Of a stretch of DNA of 64,000 bases, positions 17,958 to 26,629 are shown one piece after another. The translations under genes and the position numbers were made by a program. Below the pieces are notes generated by a model. The model was not told the origin of the DNA, did no database searches, and saw only the letters and a program-made list of their open reading frames with translations. This DNA comes from Leptospira sp. (GTDB lineage: Bacteria > Spirochaetota > Leptospiria > Leptospirales > Leptospiraceae), in contig JACVCB010000004.1 in assembly GCA_016742255.1 (NCBI GenBank), positions 62,001-126,000 on the forward strand, written 5' to 3'. Position 1 is the first letter of the stretch, and every line of letters starts with the position of its first letter.

Positions 17958-19028
17958 ATGAATGTTTTCCAACATTTAGATGAACTAAAAGATTCGGATG
18001 GTGTCGGAAATGATGCTATCGGTTTATCTGAAGTATTTCAAAATTTAGGTTATAAAACACATTTCATCACTAGGTTACCAAGAAAGGGAAAACCACTGAT
18101 CAGTGAATTTCACTTAGTGGATTCATTTAATCATCCAACCCATTCCGAAGACATCCATATTCTCCATTATGGAGGTTCTGGTTATCCCTACACATTATTT
18201 CAGACCTTACCTGGCACAAAAATATTAAGATTTCATAATGTAACTCCTTCAAGATTTTACGAACATACAACAACAGAAGATATTTTTCATGCAATGGAAA
18301 AGTTTGAATCACTCTCTTATTTAGAACTAGCAAGTTTATCAATTTTTTGTGACTCAGTGTGGTGTGATTCTCAATTTAATTTCGAAACATTAAGTAGTTA
18401 CAATTTTCGAAATCCATTTATTGTTCCGATTTGCAAACAATACCAAACTTTTCAAAATTCAGCTATACATTCAAAAAATAAATTCTCTATTGCTTTTGTT
18501 GGTAGATATTCACCGCAAAAAAAATGGGAAGACTTAATCAGTTTTACTTCTGAATGGTTAACGGAATTTCCAGAGGCTGAGTGTTATTGTATTGGATCCA
18601 TCATAGGAGCTTTTGATGGTTACTTCGATCGATTAAAAGAGACTGTCAGAAAGCACCAACTCGAAGATAAAGTACATTTTATCATGGGAAAATCTGATTC
18701 TGAAGTTCTATCCATCCTAAATCAAACTAGTGTTTTTGTATCCATGAGTGAACATGAAGGATTTTGTCTGCCTATCTTGGAAGCGTTTGGATCTGGCATT
18801 CCTGTATTTGCTTATGCAGCTGGTGCAGTGCCGGGAACGATGCGTAATGGCGGAAAACTTTTTTTTGAAAAAAACGTTCCATCACTTGTGCAAACCATAA
18901 AAGAAACCCTACTCCAAAAAGAAAAATATAATGAAGTGATTCAAAGTCAATTTTCTGCATTAAAGTATTACAATGAATATCCTTTTCCATCTGTAATCTC
19001 AGGCATTTTACAAAGTGGTATCAAATGA
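17958..19028 (+). CDS. GT4-family glycosyltransferase
   Basis: 356 aa, GT-B fold. FVGRYSPQKKWEDLI opens the C-terminal nucleotide-sugar domain, and MSEHEGFCLPILEAFGSGIP is the EX7E donor-binding motif of GT4. HFHN-type sequence (RFHNVTPSRFYEH) lies in the N-terminal acceptor domain. Cytoplasmic; transfers a sugar from a nucleotide donor to a growing glycan. It is clearly related to the next gene, so the two arose by tandem duplication. Overlaps that gene by four bases (ATGA). Confidence 0.9.
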   Translation: MNVFQHLDELKDSDGVGNDAIGLSEVFQNLGYKTHFITRLPRKGKPLISEFHLVDSFNHPTHSEDIHILHYGGSGYPYTLFQTLPGTKILRFHNVTPSRFYEHTTTEDIFHAMEKFESLSYLELASLSIFCDSVWCDSQFNFETLSSYNFRNPFIVPICKQYQTFQNSAIHSKNKFSIAFVGRYSPQKKWEDLISFTSEWLTEFPEAECYCIGSIIGAFDGYFDRLKETVRKHQLEDKVHFIMGKSDSEVLSILNQTSVFVSMSEHEGFCLPILEAFGSGIPVFAYAAGAVPGTMRNGGKLFFEKNVPSLVQTIKETLLQKEKYNEVIQSQFSALKYYNEYPFPSVISGILQSGIK

Positions 19029-20074
19029 ACATTCATCAGTTTTCAGCAGGATTCCAGTTAGGTGATGCAATCTCTCAGGAGATGTTAGAGATTAAACGTC
19101 TATTAGCAAAGGAAGGTTATCAAGGAAATATCTACGCTGAAAATGTATTGTCCAGTGACCGTAAGTTTGCAGAAAAAATTGCAAAAGTGAAAATTCAGGA
19201 AAACGATGTAATTGTTTACCATCATTCCATACACTCTAAAGTATTAGATTTTTTATTACAATATCCAAATAAAAAAATACTAATTTATCATAACGTAACG
19301 CCAGAGAACTTTTTTGAACCTTATGACCTACGTTTCAGTTATCTACTTAGAAAAGGTAGAGAAGATTTGGAAATCATTCGAGAAAATTTCCAACATTCTT
19401 TTGCTGTCTCCAATTTTAATTTGAGTGAACTCATTCATTTAGGTTTCAAACACGCAAAACATTTTCCACTACACCTAAATTTTCAAAAATGGGACCACAA
19501 TCACATTGAATCAAGATTAAAAACATTTCAATTTCCATCCTTCCTATTTGTAGGTAGAATTGCACCTAACAAATGCCAAGATGATTTAATTCGTTTTGCG
19601 AGAACTTGGAAATCGAATTTCGGAAATCAGTTTTCTCTACGTATGTTAGGTTTTTGTAACCCCGACCAACAATCTTATTTAGATGAACTCAACTTTATGA
19701 TTTCACAACTAGATTTACTGAATGAAGTAAAAATTATTTCTTATGTCGATGAAACTATGGTAAAACAAATTTACCAAGAAAGTAATTTGTTTTTATCAAT
19801 GAGTGAACATGAAGGATTTTGTGTTCCATTATTGGAAGCAATGCATTTTCAGATGCCTGTAGTCGCTTATGCTGCTGGTGCTGTTCCAGAAACGCTTGGA
19901 AATTCTGGAATTCTTTTTGAAACTAAAAACTTTGACAAAATAACGAGAGATATTAGTAAAATTTTTACCAATACAGAATATCGAAATAACCTCATTTATC
20001 ATCAGAACTTAAGGCTTGATGCTTATTTAAAATCTACGAGCATTTTACCTTTGTTAGAAGTTATCAAAAATTAA
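19025..20074 (+). CDS. GT4-family glycosyltransferase (paralogue of previous)
   Basis: 349 aa. Shares with its neighbour the stretch MSEHEGFC-P-LEA, the following AYAAGAVP, and HNVTPENFFE in the N-terminal domain; FVGRIAPNKCQDDLIRFART marks the start of the donor domain. The EX7E motif is intact. The ATG overlaps the stop of the previous gene, so translation is coupled. The duplication has diverged enough that each copy probably adds a different sugar or makes a different linkage. Confidence 0.9.
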   Translation: MNIHQFSAGFQLGDAISQEMLEIKRLLAKEGYQGNIYAENVLSSDRKFAEKIAKVKIQENDVIVYHHSIHSKVLDFLLQYPNKKILIYHNVTPENFFEPYDLRFSYLLRKGREDLEIIRENFQHSFAVSNFNLSELIHLGFKHAKHFPLHLNFQKWDHNHIESRLKTFQFPSFLFVGRIAPNKCQDDLIRFARTWKSNFGNQFSLRMLGFCNPDQQSYLDELNFMISQLDLLNEVKIISYVDETMVKQIYQESNLFLSMSEHEGFCVPLLEAMHFQMPVVAYAAGAVPETLGNSGILFETKNFDKITRDISKIFTNTEYRNNLIYHQNLRLDAYLKSTSILPLLEVIKN

Positions 20075-20076
20075 CG

Positions 20077-21252
20077 ATGGCAAAAATTCTACTCATTACA
20101 CCACGATTTTTACAAAACGCATCAGGTGGTGCAGAAAAATTAGCCTTTGATTATGTAGAGATATTATCAGAGACACATGATGTTACAGTTTGTACAACTT
20201 CGGCAAAAAATTATGTTACTTGGGAAAATGAATTTAAATCAGGAGTAACAAACGAAAATCGATATAAAATCATTCGTTTTGAAGTTAGGAAAAAACGAAA
20301 TATTGATTACATGAATAAAATACTAAATCAATGTTTGGTTGCGGGTGATGCGGTCTCAATGAAAGACCAAATGAATTTTATAAAAGAACAAGGTCCCTAT
20401 TCTCCAGACTTAATTGACTATGTTTCAAAAAATCAATTTGAGTATGATTTGGTCATATTAATTGGATATTTATATTATCCTGTAGTAATGAGTATCCCTT
20501 TGCTCAAAATACCATTTGTAATTGTTCCGACTTTCCATGCTGAACCTCCATTCCGATTACCGATTTATAAACAAACATATTTAAATCATTATGTCTATAG
20601 TTTTAATGCACCTGAAGAATTAGCAGTATACGAATCTTATACGAACCAACGAGCAAAGGATTACTTTTTAATTGGTACCTACGTCGAAGATCAGTTTCAA
20701 TCTAATCAATATTCAATATCTAAAAGTAATACAATCCAACTTTTAACAATTGGTCGAATTGAACCAGCGAAAGGTTATCCTGAACTATTCCAAGACTATC
20801 ATGATTGGAAAAACCTAAGCCATCGAACGGATGTGAATCTCAAATGTTTAGGTTCAGTGTTTTCAATGGATATTTCAAAAGAAAAAGAGATTCTATTTTC
20901 AGGATTTGTATCAGAAGAAGAAAAAATTTCTGAAATTCAAAAATCCTATCTTTTGATAAATCCATCAGCTTATGAAAGTTTTTCTATTTCTATTATGGAA
21001 TCTTGGCTTCAGGAAAAACCTGTTTTGGTAAATGCTAACTCATCGGTAATGAAAGGTCATTGTATTCGAAGTCAAGGTGGATTGTATTATTCGGATAAAA
21101 TTTCATTCCAAAGAATGTTGGAATACCTTTTAGAAAATGAGAATCTGAAAGTTCGATTAGGAAAAAATGGTAGAAAGTATGTACTCGCTAATTTTTCAAA
21201 GGAAGTGATTCAAACAAAACTCAACCAAATGGTCAATAAACTACTCGGTTGA
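20077..21252 (+). CDS. GT4-family glycosyltransferase
   Basis: 391 aa. N-terminal ITPRFLQNASGGAEKLAFDY is the glycine loop of the acceptor domain; LTIGRIEPAKGYPELF opens the donor domain; PSAYESFSISIMESWLQEKP is the EX7E motif with the GT4 pattern. It is less like the two upstream copies and may act at a different step. It begins two bases after the previous stop and closes the cluster, overlapping the convergent phosphatase gene by 20 bases. Confidence 0.88.
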   Translation: MAKILLITPRFLQNASGGAEKLAFDYVEILSETHDVTVCTTSAKNYVTWENEFKSGVTNENRYKIIRFEVRKKRNIDYMNKILNQCLVAGDAVSMKDQMNFIKEQGPYSPDLIDYVSKNQFEYDLVILIGYLYYPVVMSIPLLKIPFVIVPTFHAEPPFRLPIYKQTYLNHYVYSFNAPEELAVYESYTNQRAKDYFLIGTYVEDQFQSNQYSISKSNTIQLLTIGRIEPAKGYPELFQDYHDWKNLSHRTDVNLKCLGSVFSMDISKEKEILFSGFVSEEEKISEIQKSYLLINPSAYESFSISIMESWLQEKPVLVNANSSVMKGHCIRSQGGLYYSDKISFQRMLEYLLENENLKVRLGKNGRKYVLANFSKEVIQTKLNQMVNKLLG

Positions 21253-22045
21253 TTTGCCCTTCAAACTCTGCTAACAAATACTCATGTACGTAACCATTAC
21301 TTGCAAGTAAACTCGGGATCATTATGGAAAAATCATTACCGTCCATAGAAGTTAATTTTCCCTTTGCTTCCATGACGATGAGTCCTGCAGCTGCCATATC
21401 CCAAGGTTTTAATCCTAATTCGTAATAACCTTCAAATTTTCCTTCAGCTAACCAACATAAGTCTAATGTTGCGGCACCTGTTCGTCGGATACCTCTCGAT
21501 TTTTGTAAAATCGATTTGTAATATTGCATAAGTGTATCCAATGATAAATTTCTATCATATGGAAATCCCGTCACAAAAAGAGAGTCTTTCATCGACTTTG
21601 TCTGGGAGACTTGGATTTGTTTTTTTTCGCGAAAGGCACCTTGGCCCTTGATTGCATGGTAATACGTATTTAGTTCGGGAAAAAAAACCATACCAATTAC
21701 AGGTGCCATTGTTTCTGTTTCGACAACTCCAACAGAAACACCATAGAGCGGTAAACCATGAGTATAGTTTGTTGTGCCATCCAAAGGATCGATTACCCAT
21801 GTATACCCCGAACTACCTTCAATGGCACCACGTTCTTCTGATAAGATTCCATCCAAAGGAAAATTTTTTTGGATCTCCTCAAGGATCATCGATTCTGCTT
21901 TAAGGTCAGCTTCTGTTACTAGGTTGTATAAACTTTTTTCATCTACTTTTAAATTTGATTCCTTGTGTTTTTCAACGAGGAAGTCCGCAACATTCGGTAA
22001 AAAATTTAGAAAATGATAGGATCTATCAAGTAATTCAGAATGCAT
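21233..22045 (-). CDS. Inositol-monophosphatase family protein
   Basis: 270 aa. Metal-dependent phosphatase of the SuhB/IMPase fold: LSEERG holds the first Glu, WVIDPLDGTTNYTHG is motif A with the metal-binding Asp residues, and KPWDMAAAGLIVMEA is motif B. Known members hydrolyse inositol phosphates, fructose-1,6-bisphosphate, PAP or histidinol phosphate; the sequence does not separate these with certainty but is closest to the inositol type. Its ATG overlaps the stop of the upstream membrane protein by one base, so it is co-transcribed with the TelA/XpaC-like pair. Confidence 0.9.
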   Translation of the reverse strand: MHSELLDRSYHFLNFLPNVADFLVEKHKESNLKVDEKSLYNLVTEADLKAESMILEEIQKNFPLDGILSEERGAIEGSSGYTWVIDPLDGTTNYTHGLPLYGVSVGVVETETMAPVIGMVFFPELNTYYHAIKGQGAFREKKQIQVSQTKSMKDSLFVTGFPYDRNLSLDTLMQYYKSILQKSRGIRRTGAATLDLCWLAEGKFEGYYELGLKPWDMAAAGLIVMEAKGKLTSMDGNDFSIMIPSLLASNGYVHEYLLAEFEGQINRVVY

Positions 22046-22914
22046 TAATACCCACCAAATTCGATGTTTTTCTTCATGGCGGTGATCTCAACATCTAAAT
22101 TTAGGGTTTCATCAGCTTTCAATTTATTTCGAACTTGTTCTGTAGTTTTGATCACTTCACTTAACAAAGAATTGAGCTCTGATTTTCTCTTTTCTGCATC
22201 AGGAGCATTTGTATTTTGATTCACTCTGATGTATTGGCTCAGAATTTTGGAAACAGTTTCTGGAAAATAATTTAGGAATTGTTTTGCTTTCCGATACGAA
22301 AGTGGATCTTCAGCTAGTTTCACTCTTAAATCTGAAAGTGAATGCAAATATTCATTACACAGACTTTGTAGGTTTGTATCCGTAAGTAATTTTGCATCTT
22401 TTTCAGTGGATAATCGAAAGGAATCCAACTTTTCCATTTGAGTTTTATATTCAGAAAATTCTACTTTATCTTCAAATTTTTTCTTTAACTCATTCCAATT
22501 TTCCTTGGTTCGATTAGATGAAAAGAGTAATGGAAAAAAACTAAATGGATAATGGTGTGGTTTTCCTATTGTTGTTCGATAAATCGCAATTCCTAAAAAA
22601 ACAACATGCAAAAAAGCCATAAATACGTAGGAGAACACAAGTAATACTCGGTCATCACCAAACTTGGTTCCAAAGCCAAAATATCCAAGAGAAAGGAGTG
22701 CTTGTAGATACATTGCTTCTAATGATTGTTTTGCGGAATAGGATGATTTACCACGAGATAACCACATCACGAATGGATAAATCATTGCTCCAAGTGAGGA
22801 AAAATAAAAAGGGAATGGCAATAATGCCATAGGATAAGTGAGTAAAGTAGAGATATGGGCCCTTCTGGCCCACTTTTTTTCTTCTTGGTCTTGTTCCAAT
22901 TGTATGTCAGTCAT
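22045..22914 (-). CDS. DUF4870-like membrane domain fused to XpaC-like domain
   Basis: 289 aa. Residues 20-135 hold about three helices with a DUF4870/Tic20-like pattern (AHISTLLTYPMALLP, PFVMWLSRGKSSYSAKQSLE). The cytoplasmic C-terminus (about 155-285) is helical; YRKAKQFLNYFPETVSKILS and a final LDVEITAMKKNIEF match the XpaC (5-bromo-4-chloroindolyl phosphate hydrolysis) pattern. XpaC is the usual partner of TelA, and a TelA gene lies one base upstream, which supports this reading. Both similarities are by eye. Function of the pair is not firmly known; envelope stress is the common guess. Confidence 0.7.
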   Translation of the reverse strand: MTDIQLEQDQEEKKWARRAHISTLLTYPMALLPFPFYFSSLGAMIYPFVMWLSRGKSSYSAKQSLEAMYLQALLSLGYFGFGTKFGDDRVLLVFSYVFMAFLHVVFLGIAIYRTTIGKPHHYPFSFFPLLFSSNRTKENWNELKKKFEDKVEFSEYKTQMEKLDSFRLSTEKDAKLLTDTNLQSLCNEYLHSLSDLRVKLAEDPLSYRKAKQFLNYFPETVSKILSQYIRVNQNTNAPDAEKRKSELNSLLSEVIKTTEQVRNKLKADETLNLDVEITAMKKNIEFGGY

Positions 22915-22915
22915 T

Positions 22916-23986
22916 CTATTTAGATTCCAACAGTTTTTGTTTGATATCGGATTCGATTTTGATCATCTCTTGTTCCGCCAACTTTCGTTTTTGACGTCCG
23001 TCTTCCTGGATTTTTAAGGTTTCGGTAATCGTTTCAATCAATTGTTGGTTCACATTTTTAAGTGTTTCAATTTCAATGATTCCTTTTTCTGATTCTTTTG
23101 CAATCTCAACTGTACCAGACTTTAACATCTCCGCATTTTTTTGAATCAAATCATTTGTGGTTTTTGAAACTTGTTTTTGTGCTTCCAAGGCTTTTCTTTG
23201 TCGCATCAAACCAAGAGCGATCACAATTTGATTTTTCCATAGTGGGATTGTATTTAAAATTGAACTTTGGATTTTTTCAACCAACACTTGGTTTCCACTT
23301 TGGATCAAACGGATTTGTGGGCCAGTTTGCAGTGAAAGGATTCTAGTGAGTTTGAGATCGTGAATTTTTTTCTCAAAACGATCCACCATTTGCACCATAT
23401 CTTGGTACTGTTGGGATGCTAAGGTATCTCCTTGCGCTTTTGCTTTTTCCAACATTTCAGGAAGAATTTTGTCTCGTAACTCTTGGATTTTTTTGTCACC
23501 TGCGGCAATGTAGATTTGAATTTCTTTGAAATATTCTAAGTTCTTCTCGTATAACGCCTGCAATAAAGTTATGTCTTTTGTGAGATTGGTTCTCGCTGAA
23601 TGCAGTTCATCAACAATTTTTCCAATTTGAGATTCTAGATCTTCAAACTTTGCTAAAAATTTTCGAGAAACATCAAACAAACCACCGATCAATGGGATTT
23701 TAGAAAGAGTACTTCCTTCCCCCGCAAAACTATCCATGTCCAAGTCTTTGATTTTAAATAATAATTGATTTAACAAATCACCCGCATAACCAGCATCCTT
23801 CGTTTTAATTTCAGCTAAAACTTTATCCGCAAAATCAGATACCTTGGCTTGGGCAGAGGATCCATAAGAAACTATGTCATTTGGATTATTGAGTTTAATT
23901 TGTCCGGTTAATTCCTCAACTTTTTGAATGTCTTCTTTTGTCAGTTGAAGTTCCGGGTCATTTGTTTTGAGTTCCAGCGAGTCCAT
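22916..23986 (-). CDS. TelA-family toxic anion resistance protein
   Basis: 356 aa, almost wholly helical coiled coil, without signal peptide or membrane helix. The TelA hallmarks are present: SKIPLIGGLFDVSRKFLAKF near the first third, LDSARTNL-type helix (LHSARTNLTKDITLL), LYEKNLEYFKEI, and LSLQTGPQIRLIQSGNQVLV followed by TIPLWKNQIVIALGL. TelA proteins were linked to tellurite and other stress resistance; mechanism unknown. AAGGA lies ten bases before the ATG. First gene of a run with the XpaC-like fusion and the inositol phosphatase. Confidence 0.92.
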   Translation of the reverse strand: MDSLELKTNDPELQLTKEDIQKVEELTGQIKLNNPNDIVSYGSSAQAKVSDFADKVLAEIKTKDAGYAGDLLNQLLFKIKDLDMDSFAGEGSTLSKIPLIGGLFDVSRKFLAKFEDLESQIGKIVDELHSARTNLTKDITLLQALYEKNLEYFKEIQIYIAAGDKKIQELRDKILPEMLEKAKAQGDTLASQQYQDMVQMVDRFEKKIHDLKLTRILSLQTGPQIRLIQSGNQVLVEKIQSSILNTIPLWKNQIVIALGLMRQRKALEAQKQVSKTTNDLIQKNAEMLKSGTVEIAKESEKGIIEIETLKNVNQQLIETITETLKIQEDGRQKRKLAEQEMIKIESDIKQKLLESK

Positions 23987-24122
23987 TTGTATTGATCCTT
24001 TATCGTTTCTCCCAATGATAAAATCGTTTTTTAAAATTGAATCAAGCAGAAAAATTCATCGTGCAAAAACATGAACTAGGAAATTTATTTCTTCAAAAAT
24101 AGTGATCCAAAACTACGGTTTG

Positions 24123-24153
24123 GTGACAATTTAATTGCATGGATTGTTATACT
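24123..24153 (+). promoter_or_regulatory. Candidate promoter of the recombinase-like gene
   Basis: GTGACA at 24123-24128 and TATACT at 24148-24153, with a long 19-base spacer. The -10 lies 24 bases before the ATG at 24177 and downstream of the possible TTG start at 24135, which argues against that TTG. Confidence 0.3.
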
Positions 24154-24176
24154 CTGATACATTCCACAAGAAAAAT

Positions 24177-24794
24177 ATGCTAAATACTAATTTGAAACTA
24201 CCAACTTTACTCCCACACATTCTTACTGTTGATGTTTGTACAATTGAAAACTCTCTGTTAGACCAAACAGAAGTCCGAAATTTACTCCATAAACTTAGAT
24301 GCCGTAACCACCTACACTATTTGATCATCAAATTCTTAGTATGCACTGGTTTATCTTTACCTGAACTCATCCATCTGAAGGTTGCAGATTTTAATTCAGA
24401 AATGAATCGTTTCCATTTAAAGAACGGTGGTCGCCTTCGTAGGCGTCATATCTTTCTTGAACCCAATTTTGCGATCGAACTCTATCGGTATGCGTGTGAG
24501 TTTTTACCAAGTGATTATCTCTTCCCGGGAAGGGATGGAGTTTTGCGAACACGTACCATACAAAAAATTCTCAAAAATGCAAGCCGTCTCATCTCTAGAG
24601 AAATCCATATTCCCTTTTTAAGAGATGTGATTGCTCTCGATTTGTACCAAAAAGGTTTCCCCGTTTGGGAAATCCAAGAATTTTTAGGCCATCGGACATC
24701 ACGTTCCACTCGTCAGAGGATTATGTTGCATATTCCTGAAGCAGAACACAACGATCCTCGACTTTTTACGAGAAACAGAAACCAAGCGGCGTAA
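24177..24794 (+). CDS. Tyrosine-recombinase-like protein lacking catalytic residues
   Basis: 205 aa from the ATG at 24177 (a TTG at 24135 is possible but lies upstream of the promoter candidate). The fold signature of phage integrase/Xer catalytic domains is visible: CTGLSLPELIHLKVADF for the first Arg box, a basic beta hairpin, FLRDVIALDLYQKGFPVWEI and FLGHRTS for the second box. However, the first catalytic Arg is Ser (TGLS), the H of HxxR is Pro (PFLRD), and no Tyr follows LGH where the nucleophile belongs (STRQRIM). The N-terminal core-binding domain is absent. Not a working recombinase; possibly a domesticated DNA-binding protein. No attachment sites or other mobile genes nearby. Confidence 0.75.
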   Translation: MLNTNLKLPTLLPHILTVDVCTIENSLLDQTEVRNLLHKLRCRNHLHYLIIKFLVCTGLSLPELIHLKVADFNSEMNRFHLKNGGRLRRRHIFLEPNFAIELYRYACEFLPSDYLFPGRDGVLRTRTIQKILKNASRLISREIHIPFLRDVIALDLYQKGFPVWEIQEFLGHRTSRSTRQRIMLHIPEAEHNDPRLFTRNRNQAA

Positions 24795-24849
24795 AAATTT
24801 CTTGAACCTTTGGTGTTTTCAAAGATTCTAGTCTCCAAGTAGGCTCGCT

Positions 24850-25188
24850 TTGGAAATAAAAACCAAAAAAATCGGAAAGCACACACTCGTTCACCTCAAT
24901 GGTCGTTTAGACATTACACATTCTGATGAGGTTGAGGCAAAATTAGCTGATGACGTGCAAAACGGGGAAGGTGACATCATCATCAACCTGGAGCTTATAT
25001 CCTATATCTCCTCTTCTGGGATTCGTATCTTTGTGGGTATGGTTCGAGAACTCGACAAACAAGGAAGAAAACTCAAACTCTGTTGCATCACTCCACCTGT
25101 AAAAAAGGTTTTTGATGTTGTGGAACTACTCGATTTGTTTGAAGTTTTCGAAACGGAACAAGAAGCCGTTAATTCCCTCTCAAAGTAG
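24850..25188 (+). CDS. STAS-domain anti-sigma factor antagonist
   Basis: 112 aa, TTG start. A single STAS domain of the SpoIIAA/RsbV type: LVHLNGRLDITHSDEVE, then ISYISSSGIRIFVGMV, where the Ser after SS is the usual phosphorylation site. Such proteins, when dephosphorylated by a SpoIIE-type phosphatase, bind an anti-sigma kinase and free a sigma factor. Two SpoIIE phosphatases are in this window (1-2844, 48000-49952), but no sigma factor or kinase lies next to this gene. The following membrane gene starts seven bases later. Confidence 0.9.
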   Translation: MEIKTKKIGKHTLVHLNGRLDITHSDEVEAKLADDVQNGEGDIIINLELISYISSSGIRIFVGMVRELDKQGRKLKLCCITPPVKKVFDVVELLDLFEVFETEQEAVNSLSK

Positions 25189-25195
25189 AACGAAC

Positions 25196-26629
25196 GTGGC
25201 TTACGCCTCGTTTTTATTCATCTCCCTTCTCTATTGTTTCCAAGTTGGTATCAACTTAGGAGTATTGCCTGTTGTATGGCCAGATGAGGTTTTATTTTAT
25301 TCACCTGCCATCTCATTTGCGAAGACAGGACATTTAAAAACCGAGGTCCTCACTGGACTCATACCAGGAATGGAATCCAAAACATTATGGATGCCACCCG
25401 GTTATTTATTATTTTCAGGTTTTACATTATCTATTTTCCCTGATTCGTTAATCACCCTTCGCATAGCGAATGTTTGTATTATTTACTTAACTGCACTTGG
25501 ATTTTACATTTTACTCAAAAGGCTTTCGATTTCCGAGGTTGCAGCTCAAATTGCTTTCGCAAGTGTACTTTGGGAACCTCTAGTGTTTCGGTTTGGAACT
25601 GTCGCTCGGATGGAAGCTCTCACTGCATGTTTTTTTTTACTAAGTTTACTCTTTGCAACAAACAAAAGTAAATCGAATTGGAATCCTTTTTTTGCTGGTT
25701 TGATGTTGTCGTTTTCCGCATTATCTCATCCCATTGGTGCGTCTTTTGGACTCATCACTCTCTTTTTAATATATCAAAATTTTGGTATCAAAAAAATAGT
25801 TTGGTTTTTGTTAGGTGGACTTTTGCCAATATTGGGTTGGATTTATTATATCCATCCCAATTGGGAATGGTTTCAAATTCAGTTTGGTGCTCAACTTACG
25901 AGAAAACAAAACCTTCTCAAAACTTTTACATTCGTTGATAAGTTGAAGATTTTTTCATTTGGTTTCGGATTTCCTAAAATTCGATTGGTGATCATCTGTT
26001 TGCAATTAGCAAGCTTAAGTTTTTTGACTTTCAAACATTTCCAAAACAAAACAAATCGAATGAATTCTTGGACTTTATTTTGGGTCTGGATTTTATCTGT
26101 TTTTGTAGCTTTGTATACTTCTTCTGAAGGTTGGTATGTATACCATAGTCTATTCCCTTTAGCTTTTGGAATGGCATTATTACTCCAAGAAAAATCATTC
26201 TCTAACAAACTTCCATATATCGGGATTGTAGTATCCTTACTTGCAATGATCTTAATGGTTTCGATCCATTGGTCAAAATCGGATGCAAACGAAATCCAAA
26301 CTTTGCATTTTCAAAAGATTGAAAAAAGTTTAACAAATTCAAAAGCACTATACATTCAAAGTTTACCAGACCCTTATTTTTATCTCAAATCCAAACGCCC
26401 CGATTTGGATATTCTAGAATTTATTCCTGGTGAACTGGAACTTCCATCAACTACTTATATCAAAACGATCCATTCTCGTGATAGTTTTATCTTTTATGAT
26501 GAAAATCTGATTAATGAAACCATCAAAGAATATTTAAAAAACGGGAATTGGATTCGGAAAGAATGGGATATACCCGTTCCATCAAATCATTGGTTGCATT
26601 ACAAAACGATTGTATATACGAGAAAATGA
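25196..26629 (+). CDS. GT39-like membrane glycosyltransferase
   Basis: 477 aa from the GTG at 25196; the frame is open upstream into the STAS gene, but the first membrane helix begins here. About ten membrane helices. WPDEVLFYSPA in the first outer loop holds the Asp-Glu pair conserved in lipid-linked-sugar transferases of the GT39/GT83 type (ArnT, PMT), followed by the P-G-Y motif. The C-terminal 130 residues are soluble and probably periplasmic. Likely moves a sugar from a polyprenyl carrier to lipid, glycan or protein outside the membrane. Overlaps the SGNH gene by four bases. Confidence 0.8.
   Translation: MAYASFLFISLLYCFQVGINLGVLPVVWPDEVLFYSPAISFAKTGHLKTEVLTGLIPGMESKTLWMPPGYLLFSGFTLSIFPDSLITLRIANVCIIYLTALGFYILLKRLSISEVAAQIAFASVLWEPLVFRFGTVARMEALTACFFLLSLLFATNKSKSNWNPFFAGLMLSFSALSHPIGASFGLITLFLIYQNFGIKKIVWFLLGGLLPILGWIYYIHPNWEWFQIQFGAQLTRKQNLLKTFTFVDKLKIFSFGFGFPKIRLVIICLQLASLSFLTFKHFQNKTNRMNSWTLFWVWILSVFVALYTSSEGWYVYHSLFPLAFGMALLLQEKSFSNKLPYIGIVVSLLAMILMVSIHWSKSDANEIQTLHFQKIEKSLTNSKALYIQSLPDPYFYLKSKRPDLDILEFIPGELELPSTTYIKTIHSRDSFIFYDENLINETIKEYLKNGNWIRKEWDIPVPSNHWLHYKTIVYTRK

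Noticed and set aside
24177..24794. Integrase marking a prophage or genomic island
   Set aside because: No attachment repeats, tRNA, transposase or phage genes are nearby, and the catalytic residues are lost.
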